Source of the DNA: Cordia subcordata
Lineage: Eukaryota; Streptophyta; Magnoliopsida; Boraginales; Cordiaceae
Direction: 5' to 3'
DNA length: 64,000 nucleotides
Assembly (NCBI GenBank): GCA_028554755.1
Contig: JAPTOF010000003.1
Span: 21,326,501 to 21,390,500, forward strand
Shown here: piece after piece, positions 1-11,599 of the stretch
How positions within the stretch are numbered: position 1 is the stretch's first letter
Layout: the number at the start of each line of letters is the position of its first letter
Made by a program: the position numbers and the translations under genes
Notes under the pieces: generated by a model
What the model was told of the DNA's origin: nothing
Seen by the model: only the letters and a program-made list of their open reading frames with translations
Databases searched by the model: none

Positions 1-574
1 GGAATAGCCCAGGACAAACAGAGATAAATAAACTTGAACAAAAATTATTTGAATATCAAGAATAAATTTATAAGAGCGCTTTCGCCACTAACCTCTTATA
101 AATTCAACTTGTTGAAAATAGTTTGATATATGAAAATAGATTGAATTTGAATGCAAACCTGTTGAAGATGAAAGGTAGATGTTGTTATTGATCTTCAAAA
201 GATTTACAGAGAACGGAAGTACAGAAAGATAAACACTCAATATACAAGTGCTCTCTATCCTTTATCCTGCTTCTTCTAAGTTCTACCTTCAATATACAAA
301 AATTTAGTCTTAAATAGACCGAAGCAAGGACAGAAAACAAAAATGTACAGTCCTAAAGCTACTTTGGATTCCCGTGACCAATGATGTTGTCAGGAATTTA
401 CACTGTTGGAATTGACAAAAGTGTTGAACAGTTGAACGCGTGAGCCTCTTTTGCCGAAAGTTGATGTTGATGTGACAAAAGTTGAGGACGCGTGTCTTCT
501 TGCACCGAAAGTTGGTGTACCCGTTTGCTTTTTGTCGGGCCTTCAGAATCTCCCTGTAATTGATGTTGACTGGA
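1..574 (-). other. Noncoding region downstream of caulimovirid ORF2
   Basis: This stretch follows the end of the second viral ORF and has no convincing reading frame. By position it corresponds to the intergenic region that normally carries the promoter and polyadenylation signal. No tRNA-Met primer-binding sequence was found in it. The window edge prevents knowing whether more virus lies beyond base 1. Confidence 0.5.
310..317 (-). promoter_or_regulatory. Candidate TATA box of the viral intergenic promoter
   Basis: Read on the minus strand the bases give CTATTTAAG, a TATA-like element in the viral intergenic region, about 260 bases past the stop codon of the second ORF. Position and sequence suit a pregenomic-RNA promoter, but nothing else here confirms it. 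Confidence 0.3.
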
Positions 575-1740
575 TCAGAACGCCTGGGAGTCAATGTTGA
601 TGTCATCCAACCCATAATCTGGGTTTTCATTCTGATCTGGACTTGGATCCGGGCTTTGGGTCGAATCACCTGACTCTTCTCCCGGGTCTTGAAATTCTTT
701 GTTGAGTTCCCTAACGAGTTTGGCAATCTCTTTAGGGTTTGTTGCTTGAGCCAGTTGGCCTGCAATTGATTTTTCCTTAGGAAGAATTGGGACTGTTGTT
801 GAACTCCTTGGTTCCAGGCCTCTGGATGATCCTTGAATCACTGTTGAATCACCTGGATGTTGAGCTTCGACTGATCGAACTTATCCCACCACTTAATTTT
901 GAATGATCTGCAAAGTAATGGAGGTTCCTTGCCGTCACTGAAAATGCTAAGATCCCATGACAGAATCCAAGCAATGTTAAAATGATGATAAAAGATAAAT
1001 AGAGGATCGAAAAATCTCCATTTATCGGGGGTGTTGAAAGATTTTTGAAAATGTTGAAAACATGATAAAATTTAAGGAGGAAGAATTCCTTCAATTCCAC
1101 CAAAATTGTGCCACTAGTTTTGTCGAAACCAAACTGGGGTTTTGGAAATCTCAAATTTGTTGGAAAAGAAAATAAACCAAGAATGTTGATGGGATTTATT
1201 TTGAAAAAACAAAATTTTTGTCCACGCTTCAACGTAATCCCAATAGTTGAAACTGGAAGGAGAAAATTTTTCAGAAAACTGTTGACAAGACTGGAGAGTC
1301 TTGTGAGTGGCAATCCATTCTGCGGGAGTGATGATCCGCTTGATCTGGAGCTTGGAATGGGTTACCATGTCGTTCTTGTCTTTGTTGTGGGTGACATTGA
1401 TGGAATCGATGTCCACGGGAATGAATTCGTAAAACACCTGGGTTTTTTGGTTATGTTGGTTTGGAAAATAAAACGGAAAAGAGAGTTCCTGAAGGAGTTT
1501 CCATGGCTCCTTGATGTTGAAGAACTCTGGTTCAATCCACGAGATTCTGAGGGATATCCGTGGAACATATTGGCTTTTTTGAGGAGGGGTTTGAGGCTTT
1601 TGTTGTGGTGTGGTTTGTGATTGTGTTGAGGGTGATTGCTGGGTTGCTTGAGAAAATGTTCTCAAGGGGGTGAAGGTATTGGTTTTTGAGATGGGTACAA
1701 CTTTTTGCTGTGATGTTGATGAAGACTGGGCTGACGCCAT
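575..1740 (-). pseudogene. Caulimovirid second ORF, unknown function, degraded
   Basis: The frame starts MASAQSSSTSQ at 1740 with a Ser/Thr/Gln/Pro-rich N-terminus, followed by a conserved-looking block (SWIEPEFFNIKEPWKL) and a Trp/Phe-rich middle. The reading passes through other frames between roughly 1110 and 840. It ends in a charged helical stretch (KEIAKLVRELNKEF) and an acidic tail rich in D, E, S and P that terminates at 575. At least two frame changes or stops separate these parts. It follows the RNase H end of ORF1 in the same orientation, the place where florendoviruses have ORF2 and caulimoviruses have the transactivator gene. I do not recognise a domain with known biochemical function. 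It is assigned to the viral fossil by position, orientation and compositional style. Confidence 0.6.
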
Positions 1741-1835
1741 TTAAGCTGTACTCATAGAATACCAGCTTTTTGATGTTGGGGGTGTCTTTGTTGAGGCTGT
1801 TGCCTTTCCTTTGCCTTTATCCTTGGACAAAGACA

Positions 1836-4143
1836 TTATTGTTGTTGGTGTTGCTTCCCCTGTAAAAATTCTCTTGTAAGGAAGTCGGGAAGAGAATTCG
1901 ACTCTCCTTTGATGAATTCAATATCAAAATCAAAGACTGAAAGCAGAGCTTGCCATCTTGCAAAAATTTGTTTTGAAGCCAAATTTTTAACATCTTTTTG
2001 CAAAACATCTTTGGCTGCTTTACAATCAATTTTCAAAAGAAAATTTTGATTTAACAAATCATCTTGGAATTTTGTGATACATAACACTATAGATAAAATT
2101 TTCTTTTTTTATAGTACTATAGTTCTGTTGTGTTGGGTTCCAGAAACCTGAAGTAAAACAGACAAGTTGTTCTAGATGTTGAGAAGAAAGACGCTGTTTG
2201 AGGATACCACCGAAACCTTGTTCAGAGGCATCAGTTTCAACAATCTTGTAGGCCTGTGGGTGAGGAAGACCTAAACAAGGAAGTGTCCTTGCTTTCTGTT
2301 TGAGAAGTTTGACAGTGTTGGTATGTTGTTCTGACCAGACTGGAGGATTTTTGGAAAGACGCTGGTACAGAGGTTTTGCGATTTTGGTAAGATCTTGGCA
2401 GAACTCAGAAACATAATTAAGACATCCTAAGAACCGCTGAAGTTGAGTTTTGTCTTTGATTTCATCTGGGAACTTAGATGCAAATTCTAGACTCCTATCA
2501 ATGGGGATGATAGTGCCCTGAGTAATGTTGTGACCCAAGAACCTAATGTTTGTTTTAAAAAGCTTGATTTTTGATGCAGAAACAACTAATCCATTTGTTT
2601 TAATGAGATGCACAAATGTATGCAGATGTTTCCAATGCTGATGAATGTTGTCAGAAAAGATAAGAACATTATCAATGTAAACAATAGAAAATGTTGAAAA
2701 AGGATTAAAAATATCATTCATGATTTTTTGAAATTTAGAGGGGGCATTCTTAAGACCGAAAGGCATTACGTTCCATTCGTATTGTCCAAACGGGACGTTG
2801 AAGGCAGTCTTGTAACGGTCTTCTTCTATGATTTGGATTTGGTTATATGCACCATTCATATCGAATGTTGAGAAGATCTTCGCGTTGACGAGGCGTTTGA
2901 GAAGATCGCGCTTGTTGGGCAATGGATAACGAATCCATCGAAGTGCGTTGTTGAGAGGCTTGTAGTTGATGACCATTCGGGGAGTTCCTCGTTCGATTTC
3001 TGAAGCTTTTTGAATGTAGAACGCCGCACAGCTCCATGGACTCTTGCTTGGTCGGATGAGTCCTTTGTTGAGAAGGTCTTCGATTTCTTTCTTGCAATAT
3101 TGGAGCGTATCCTGGTTCATCTGCATAGGACGCGCTTTTGTTGGGATCATGGAGTCGTTGAAATCAGGAACATAAGGCAAAGATACCTCATGTGTTTTGC
3201 GTTTCCAAAAAGCATTGGGGATGGAAGAGAAAACTTCTGATTCCAATTGTTTTTGAAAAAAAGAGATTTGACTTTGAAATTCAGTTGACTCCATTGTGGA
3301 AGTGATCCTAGTAAACTCAAGATCTTCTTTGAGAAAATTGAGTTGTTGAGTTTTACATTGGATCAAATTGGGTTTTTTCTCAAGGGAAAGGTCCTTAAGC
3401 ATATTAAGGTCCTTAGCTCTAAGAGAATCAATGAAATTGAAAAGAATATTTTGAGAAAGCAGTTTTGTTTGGATTCCCTTATTTGAAACTGAAAAGGGTT
3501 TGATTAAATCTAGAAAGGGGGATCCAAGGATGATTGGAGTGTTAAGATTTTTGATAACAATAAAACTTGTTTTGATGCAAATACCATCTTTACAAATATG
3601 AACATTAGAAAGACGATATTTAATTTTCAAAGATGATCCATTAGCGGCAGACATTCTTTTAGAAGATTTATCAAAATACTTTGTTGGAATTAAACCTTCT
3701 TGAATGCAATTAAGATCCGCACCTGAATCAATTAATGCAATAAACGTAAAGAAAACTTGGTTATTGATGACGAGAGTAATAAACGTACGCCATTTTTGAA
3801 AAGTGATTTGAGAAGAAATACGGAAAAGATTATCTTCTTGAACCTTATCTTCAGCTTGCTCACATGGAAGAGAAATAGAGTTGGAAGAAGAAGGTTGGGA
3901 AGATAGGGTTGATTTGATTTGCTGAACCTCAGACCAGAGATCTAAGATTTCTTTCTTGAGGATGTTGATCTCAGCTTGAAGATCCTGAACCGAAGGTTGA
4001 GAAGGAAGGGTCCTTGGTTGGGATTTCTTAAGAATCTTCTGGAGGTTATAGGGCTCAGAAGGTTCTGCAAGTTGATTCAATTGTGGATCTTCCTCATTGT
4101 TATTGGGGGAAAGCAAATCCTTGATCGCCTGCAAATACTCCAA
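1836..4143 (-). pseudogene. Caulimovirid protease-reverse transcriptase-RNase H
   Basis: This is the enzymatic half of ORF1. A retropepsin-like site (LIDSGADLNC) lies near residue 137 of the 694-residue frame at 4143-2059. The reverse transcriptase follows, with FSTFDMNGAYNQI, FNVPFGQYEWNVMPFGL and the catalytic-loop region VYIDNVLIFS. The last Asp of the usual YxDD is Asn, which should abolish polymerisation. RNase H begins at ETDASEQGFGG and ends in the partly overlapping frame 2087-1836 with KIDCKAAKDVL and FIKGESNSLPDFLTREF. A frameshift near 2085-2095 splits RNase H. No integrase follows. In a functional virus this part matures the polyprotein and copies pregenomic RNA into DNA. It continues the frame of the coat-protein part, separated by one in-frame TAA at 4177-4179. 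Confidence 0.85.
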
Positions 4144-4176
4144 TTGTTTTTGAGGAGAATCGAGATGAGTGGCGAA

Positions 4177-5817
4177 TTAGATAAGCTGTTCGGAGAGAGA
4201 AGAGGAAGAGGAGGAAGTGATAACATTGAGTTTGAGTTTTGGTTTACTGCAGGAATCGCACATGCAGTTTTTCGAGAGAGTTGGAGGAGAGGAAGAGGAA
4301 GATGAGTTGTCAGAAGAATCGTCTTCAATCTCATCCAGTTGGAATTCTTCTTCGGAAGAAGATGACGCACTGTTGAGAATCCTGATGAGTTGCTGTTGTA
4401 CATCTTCGTCCATCTGGAGTTCATTTAACTTTGCTTTGAACTTGCATTGATTTGCGAAGTGTCCTGACTTACCGCACTTGTAGCAAATTGGGGACTTCTT
4501 GGATTATTTTTTGGATTTGGAAAAGGATTTTGATTTAGAAGGTTGGCGATTTCAGGACTTTTAGTACTTTGAGTAAGATTTGAAGGGTTTTGAAGAGGAT
4601 TTGGAAAAGGGTTTGGTCTTGGAAGTTTTCTTAGAAAAGGTTGGTTTTCGAAGAGGTTGATATCCAAATTGTTCACAGAAATTTCCAAGCTCTTTCCTTG
4701 TTGAAAGTCGTTGACGTTCTAGTTGGTTCTTGATTCGCAGATCTGTACACAATTCTAGACCTGTTTGGTTGATGATAGCAATAAGCTGACCATACGAAAG
4801 GTGATCATAAGGAATATAACCACCATTTTGTTGCAGATTTTGGTTCGCACTTTTTTTGCAAAGAGGGGAGGAAGTCCGAAAAGAAATTTTTCTTTCCAGA
4901 ACGAATGTTGACAATCCGAACGGAGCATGACCCTAGTGAGGAACGTATCTTTATACAATCTAAAATCTCTAAGAGTCTTACACCTAAGATTTGAAAGAGT
5001 TTCAAGGCTCTTTTCTTGAAGGGATTCAGATCCACCTATGACGTGAATTGCGATTGTTGAGAAAAGAGTGTTGGTAGCATCGGAGATCATCTGGCCACGA
5101 TCGTTGAGTATTGGGTTACCAGCCTGATCTTTTTGAACCGCGTTGTAGATTCCTTGGCGCTGCTCGTTCGTGAGATAGTTTTCCCACCAGCCTTTGAGAA
5201 TGCCTGTGAATCCACTCACGATTAGCTTGGCGACATGTTGATCCGTCTTGTTGTGAATCTTGAAAACATTCGATGCCATAGTCATCTCTTGAAGAAGGTT
5301 GAGAATCTCATGCTCACTTCTACCGTTGATATTCCATTCGTGGAGGACGCTGTCCGAATATGATTTTTGAACGAAAGATTCGCGTTCCTCGAAACCAATA
5401 TCGACAGGAGATGAGCGATGATAAAAGTTTTGAACAGGATAATAAGGAGATTTGTTGACAACAATAGCTTGGAGTTGGGAAGGATTTTGAGGAAGGGATT
5501 CTTGTTGGACAAATTGATTTTCTATTGCAGAGACAGAGGAATCAGGCTCAGATGAAGATTCTTGGTCCGAATCTTGATTAATGACTGCAACAGATTTATG
5601 TTGAGAAGATGAAGGAGGAGTTTGTGGAGATGAAGCGGATTGTGTCATTAGTGGTCGAATGATAGATTTGGAAGCCACCACTTGAGGAGAAGGAGTATCA
5701 GGAACTACTACCTTATCCTTACCTTTAAGCGAAAGGGATTGAAGGAGTTGGATTTGTTCTTCTACTTTCCTAAGAAGATCAGCATTAGGGTTTTGCTTTA
5801 ACCTAACTTCTGAAGGT
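4177..5817 (-). pseudogene. Caulimovirid coat protein with zinc knuckle, 5'-truncated
   Basis: The open frame can be followed upstream of the first ATG at 5681 to about 5815, so the start of ORF1 is lost rather than located here. A coiled-coil-like segment (DLLRKVEEQIQLLQSL) and a low-complexity acidic part precede the coat-protein core, marked by LKGWWENYLTNEQRQGIYN and later by FWKEKFLFGLPPLFAKK. A Lys/Ser-rich basic stretch follows. A CCHC zinc knuckle of form CX2CX4HX4C (CYKCGKSGHFANQC) is encoded around 4448-4489. The C-terminus is strongly acidic and Ser-rich up to a TAA at 4177. Frameshifts near 4850 and 4500-4560 break the product. The arrangement of coat core, basic region, zinc knuckle and acidic tail is typical for the family. 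Confidence 0.8.
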
Positions 5818-6005
5818 TAAATTATTATTTTTAGTTTTATTATTAGTTTTTTTATTCTTATTCTCATTCTTATTGTTGTTATTATTATTATTATTATTAT
5901 TAGTTTTATTATTGTTGTTGTTGTTATTATTATTATTATTATCATTAGTCTTATAGTATTATTATTATTGTTATTATTATTTTTAGTATTATTATGATTA
6001 TTATC
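5818..6005. repeat. TTA-rich microsatellite at the virus/MULE-1 boundary
   Basis: Imperfect runs of TTA and TTG triplets separate the viral fossil from MULE-1. The broken edges of both elements meet here, so the left end of MULE-1 and the 5' part of the viral ORF1 cannot be placed. Confidence 0.85.
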
Positions 6006-6065
6006 AATTTGAATTTATATTAATATATTTACTAATCAATTCATTTATTGTTCGTAGGTAACGCT

Positions 6066-8580
6066 ATGGCCCAGAGACCAGTACTGGAGGACACATCCCT
6101 TCTAGTTCACTATGCTCAGCATAGGACTTATTTGATGACGAGCAGCACATATATGAGGGAGGTTCGAGTACCCAGATGCGATAAACATCTATATAACGAG
6201 CCTGAGCATGCTTATGTTCAGGAAGCATTGGCGACTGCAAGCTTTTATGGGTGCTATGCAGCCAGTGGGCAGGAGTTTTATTATCCTATGCTTACTGCCC
6301 TAGTTGAGCGGTGGAGAGCAGAGATGTACACATTCCACCTCACTTGTGGAGAGGCCCCCATCACATTGCAGGACGTAGCTGTTTTATGGGGTTTACCCGC
6401 ACAGGGTGAATCTATGCCGGAGATCGGTAAGGGGCAACGCACGGTTGTCGAGTGGCAGCAGCTATTACATGATATATGTGGTGCAGCACTTCCTCAGGAC
6501 GCCATTAATGCAAGAACTGGCAAGGTAAACTTGCATGAGTTGAAGAATGTATACACGTCGATGCATCTAGAGGAGTACACCTAAGAGCAGGCTCAGTATC
6601 ATGCCCGTTTGTGGATATTCTCCTTTCTGAACTACCATCTATTCGCCAACGCCAGTGGCAACCTGAGAGACATGAACTGGTTGTCGGAGCTGCAGGCCTT
6701 CGGGAATATTAGACAGTTGAATTGGGGCGCTGTAGCACTTGCATCCATCTACCATCAGTTGGATCTATGTGCATACGGTGATAGAGTGAACTTATGCGGC
6801 GGGTTTAGTCTGATGCAGGTATCATATATATTCTATACTGTATCTGTAAAATTCCTATGAATAGTAATGTTACTAACATATTGGTTTACGTGCAGTGGTG
6901 GCTGTTCGATAGATTCGACATTTTTAAGCCCAGACTCCATCTGCCGCCACACGGCAAGCGCAGCGATCACACCCGGCAGAGGGTAATTGGATTGGGTTAC
7001 CGGGGAAGCCCCGTGGTGCAGTATATCAGCAGCTGAAAGAGTTTCGAGATACTGCTAACGGCAGTTTATTGGTGATTCACAATGCATTGGACAAGATGCA
7101 GCAGCGAATCAGGTGTGATAAGCATATTAAGATGTATAACTGCATATTACATATACTCTTTAAGTTAATAACTATTTAACTTATGTGAGCAACAACATTG
7201 ACATCACAATTTGATTGGGAGCCCTACATGAACACCGTGGACCAGCTGCCACTATATTACACGAAGGGGTCTGATTGGTGGAGAGTATGTGTCCCACTGC
7301 TCTTGGGAAGGATGGTGGAGTATCACAGACCCAACAGGGTTCTGCGACAGTCGATCCTAGCCCCACCATTGTTGTTGACGACAGTGGACCACATCCGAGG
7401 AAAAGAGAAAATAAAGGATCCTATTGAGTTAGCTCGGTTGCATGGTCTGTGGGATGCGCAGCGGAGGGTGATCACCTAGGAGAGCCCAGATGTAGTCCCA
7501 TTATCTCAGTACATGCAGTGGTACCGCGCGTCACTCTATCACCATCATCAGTCAGTTGTTGTCGGAGCAGACGCATACCGGCTACTCGACACAGTCCCGA
7601 GACACGGATCGTTTGGTAAGTAGAGTGTCACAACGTCATCATGATTTTTGTAATAATAATGATGTACATATTATGTAAGGTAATAATGATGTGCTTTGTG
7701 TTCAGGCTAGTACCATGGGTACTGTGTATCACCACTTACAGCGTGGGTTCCAGCAGCATGCGCAGGGAACATTTTCTTCTGCGAGTTTCTGGCCAGAGAC
7801 GTACTTTGTGCTCGGCCAGATACAGCAGATATTGACACAGGCACAGTACCAGTATGTGCTCGACACCTCCATATACTTCAATGTCCTGCCACCAGCGCAG
7901 CCGCATATCCCGACTGCATCGCAGTCGACACCACCACAGCCCACACCCACATGGCCTTACCCACCGACACAGTGGACTATTATAGCATATTGGACTGGTC
8001 AGCCCACGCAGTTGTCCCCGTTCTTTACACAGCCCACTCAGGCCACTCCGAGCCCCTTTGCTCATTCAGCGCAGCCATCTTCGTCTAGCCATAGCGTTGG
8101 GGGGTCATCTGGGTCCTTCCAGTACGCTTCAGGCAGCCAGCCCTTCTTCTCATTCATGACAACCCCATTTGCGCCAATCCAACCTGCGTACCCTGGTAGT
8201 GGATCTGGTCATCAGGGGATTGGGCAACCCCCTGATGATACGTGCGAGTGGAGGATTATCTTCATGACGACCTACAGGTTGAGACTCAACCGTCACAGCC
8301 ACCAGAGATGCAGCCAAACACGCAGCAGGCCCAGCCTTACGGGCAGTAAGGACAGGTCGAGCAGGTCCAGCCAGACCTTTCGTAGGTCTAGCCCCATGGG
8401 CAGCAGGGACAGGCTGAGCAGCATGGACCATCCCAGGCTGGGCAGGGACAGCGGAAGAGGAAGCACCTGTGCGATCAGGGTTCGAGCAGGCAATAACCCC
8501 CATAAGAGAAGAAGGGACACCCTCCAGATTGTGGCACCGGACATCACAAGGCTTAGGTATCAGTGGGTGGTTTGGAGTGT
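6066..8580 (+). pseudogene. Plant mobile domain (PMD) protein, MULE-borne, degraded
   Basis: The product resembles the MAIN/MAIL1-type PMD family (often annotated as phosphatase-7 long-form homologue). The start chosen is the ATG of MAQRPVLED at 6066, just after a 3' splice-like CGTAG, by analogy with MULE-2. Inferred exons are 6066-6818, 6896-7112, 7210-7615 and 7706 onward. Domain landmarks are [54 protein letters not shown] and WWLFDRFDIFKP. Damage includes an in-frame TAA at 6582-6584, a frameshift near 6985, a 3' splice site reading AA instead of AG before 7210, and a TAG at 7478-7480. The last exon is Pro/Gln/Ser-rich and loses frame near 8250. Family members act in silencing in the nucleus; here the gene belongs to a transposon and is dead. 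Confidence 0.8.
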
Positions 8581-8661
8581 ATATGTACATGTCACTGGAA
8601 TACTTTTTGGCATTATTTATTTCTTTTTTTCTTATTATTATTGATTCTCGTTTTATATAAT

Positions 8662-8890
8662 AGCAAAGGTTCAATCATCGATTAATATGACATCATAACA
8701 GAGGTTCAATCACTGATGAATATGACATAATAACAAAGGTTCAATCACCGACGAACATTAGAAAATATCAAAGGTTCAATCACCGATGAATATTACATAA
8801 TAACAAAGGTTCAGTCACCAATGAAGATGACATAATAACAAAGGTTCAATCACCGACAAAGATGACATAATAACACAGGTTCAATCACCC
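8662..8890. repeat. Tandem repeat of about 36 bp between convergent genes
   Basis: Six to seven imperfect copies built on ACAAAGGTTCAATCACCGAT, spaced about 35-37 bases apart and each followed by an AATATGACATAATA-like segment. The array fills the gap between the 3' ends of the PMD and transposase genes and its last copy covers the transposase stop codon. Confidence 0.85.
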
Positions 8891-11489
8891 TGTACAGTTA
8901 AACGGTTGTGCCTTGGCTGATGACAGTTCGAACACCTTCTCTGACCAACTTTATCTGACTGGTCCATTTCGTTGGGAATACGTCTACCACCTAGTCTACC
9001 TCTCCTTCTTTGGTGCAATAGTGCTAGATTGGGGACTAGTTGCCATGTAGGTGCTGGTGGCCAGTAATCCTCATGTCCCAAAGGCTCGAACGGCATTGAG
9101 TATGTTGCAGTGTACGCTGCCATCGTATATTCCTTTGGTATTAACTCATCGATTGGTTTGTTTAGATAATGTGCTAATGCCTGTGCATGCAAACATGGCA
9201 CATGATACGCTGTCCATTTACCAATATACATGTCTTCTCATTGAATTTCACAACTTGTGTTGGAGGTCTTTCAGTGAATGACGCCGGTAAATGCCCGACC
9301 TGTGCCATATAAATTGGGAGGTGGAAATTTAAAACACAGTGACGGTGTGAATGAGACTCCCACTTCTCAAAAAGTTCCCTTGTTCTACTTGGGAGCAGCA
9401 TTTTTTTTCCAACCAAATAGCTAGCATTTATGGATCTATTGTAGAAGTATTCCACCAATTTTATGAAAGTGTGACTGACTAATGTAGTTATTGGTAAGCA
9501 TCTTGCACCAACAAGAACACCATTAAAACATTCGACACAGTTCATAGTCATCATACCCCAACAGGCCCCTCCATCTGAAGAAAGGGTCCAAAGTTCCCTG
9601 TCGATTTCAGATAAATAGTCGTACGCCTTCCTCCCAACACCGCCAGGTGTGGGGTTAACTTCAAGAATTTTTGCATGATTGCATTATGTTTGCGAACTTG
9701 ATGTTCTTTTCCAGCTACCCAACATAAGTCTTTGACGTACTAGTTTCGACAATGCTTCATCACGTTGCTTTTCAGATGGCGAAGGCAAATACAATGTTTT
9801 ACATGTAAATGCTCGACTGACGAGATATTTTCCACAGCAGTAAGTATCCCTGGGTGACGATCAGATATTAAACAAACCTCTTCCATATCATAAAGAAAAT
9901 GCTGCCGCACGAGCCCTAGAAACCATGGCCAACTATCTGTTGTCTCAGCATCAACGATGGCAAATGCCAACGGCAAAACTTTTCCTGTTGTATCTGTCGT
10001 CAATGATGTAAGAAGATGACCCTTGTATGGGCCCCGTAAGTGGGTACCGTCGAGCGTCATCAAGGGTCGACAATGCTTCCATGCTGCGATACACGGTGCA
10101 AAAGCCCAGAAAACATAGTCGAAAATTTTGTACTTTGTCGTGGAATCTGAAAAGAACTTGCAAGTTACGATCGTCCCCAGATTCTTTCTTTTCAAAGCTC
10201 TAAAGAACCGTGGAAGGGACTGATATGAGGTGTGCCAATCGCTATATACAAGTTTGATTGCGTTATTTCACCCACGCCATGCCTTCCCGTAAGATATATC
10301 CACTTGGAGTGCTTCCTTAACGTGAGCTCGAACAAAACCAACCTCGAAATCAGGTTTATGTTTTACAAAATGTCTTACCATAAATCCGACCAAATCAGCG
10401 GTAAGATTTCTGTGCCCATACCATTTGTTATGAGCTAAGCAGTTGTGTACCCTGTAGTACTTTGTAATCTCAAATTGTCGGTGCGTGGATTTTTTAGTGG
10501 CACGCAGGTACCATCTACATGGATTATCGCGGCTGCTACTCTTGCAAGAAGCGACGTACAAGCTCGGTGTAGACCGGTCAACTGAGTACTCTCTTTGTAC
10601 GCTGATTGCATACATCTGCACAGCCTGTTGCACATCTTTTTTGGTAGGAAAAATCATGCCCAATGCAAGCTCCTTAGTATCTGGGTTCCAAACGGGTTTG
10701 GTTGCTGGTATATCCATGCTATCCATATAGTACTCCTGCGTAGCAGTTTGCAACTCAACATTATCCAACTCCTCCATCGTTGCTTGGACCACCTTCTATG
10801 TTAGAGTTTGCATATTCATCGTATTCATCATCATCGTACCATGCATTTTGTTGGTTCAACTCCACATCCTCATCATCTTCTTCCGGCTCATATTGAAATG
10901 TGTCCATATTCAAGTCGAACATCGCATGCGAGCCTCCGGCATGTGATGTCCCAGCCACGTTAAACGTGTCCTGAGGAGAGACGTTTAAGTTGGAAGAGTT
11001 CGGCATGGTCGTCGCCATGTCGTCGCCTTCGTCTCGGTAACCGGTAAAATTTTCATTCAGATAAGGGACACCCTTGTCAGAAGGAGTACCATTGACTGTC
11101 TGGGGAATGTACACGTTATCCATGTCTACGTCCACATAAACATCCACCGTGGACATGTAATTGGGATGACAAGCAATCTCGTACATGTCCCGCAGCTCTT
11201 TATCGGAACTGACTGCACTAACGCTGAAATACGGATATTGGGAGTTAATGAGTGCTGATTGAAAACGGTGATGCAACACAATTCTATCCACGCCGTAACG
11301 CAAATTGAGCTTCTCATAAACACTGTAAGCGAACTCATCATACGATGTTTCTTCTGTTATTTTGACTTTGCGCCTTGGCTTTGCAGTCTCGTACTGTATG
11401 CCGAAAGGGCCATTTATTTTTTGTCCTCCATAATGTAAAATAATGGTTACTGCGTTTGGATTCATATTATTTTCAGGATTTGGTATCAA
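8881..11489 (-). pseudogene. MuDR-type MULE transposase, degraded (MULE-1)
   Basis: The N-terminal frame (11489 to about 10765) has a PB1-like start (ITIILHYGG-type residues) and an acidic DNEE-rich middle. Next come the MuDR DNA-binding region (LALGMIFPTKKDVQQAV ... RHFVKHKPDFEVGFVRAHVK), the catalytic region (LMTLDGTHLRGPYKGHL, AFAIVDAETTDSW, LISDRHPGI, CLRHLKSNVMK), then NCVECFNGVLVGARCLPI, a SWIM zinc motif (GKWTAYHVPCLHAQ) and a C-terminal zinc knuckle that has lost its last Cys (RCSNCHQPRHNR). Breaks: frameshift near 10770-10790, stop after GKAWRG at 10268, stop near 9740, frameshifts near 9660 and 9230. Together these rule out an active enzyme. The MULE-2 copy is the better-preserved relative at moderate identity, so the two belong to related but distinct families. 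Confidence 0.85.
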
Positions 11490-11599
11490 ACATTGGGTGA
11501 TTTACAAATAAATTTTTTTGTGGTTTCAAACCTTTTGGCCGAGTTATAATGACATAATAACAAAACATAAGCAAGTGTTTTTTTGCTAGTAATAGGCTA

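Larger units (their letters stand above)
1..5817 (-). mobile_element. Endogenous caulimovirid (pararetrovirus) fragment
   Basis: Minus-strand order is coat protein, CCHC zinc knuckle, aspartic protease, reverse transcriptase, RNase H, a separate downstream ORF and a noncoding region. No integrase is present, which is the layout of a plant pararetrovirus rather than an LTR retrotransposon. A second ORF after the polymerase resembles what is known for florendoviruses and other multi-ORF caulimovirids; the genus is an inference. No movement-protein region is visible, because the element stops at about 5817 against a TTA-rich microsatellite, so the 5' part of ORF1 is missing. No LTRs are seen. 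Several stops, frameshifts and a changed polymerase residue show it is a dead genomic fossil. Confidence 0.85.

Noticed and set aside
1108..1620. Plus-strand frame of 170 codons
   Set aside because: It is the antisense shadow of the viral second ORF.
8662..8890. Regularly spaced repeats that could suggest a CRISPR array
   Set aside because: No distinct spacers, a eukaryotic setting, and repeats run head to tail.
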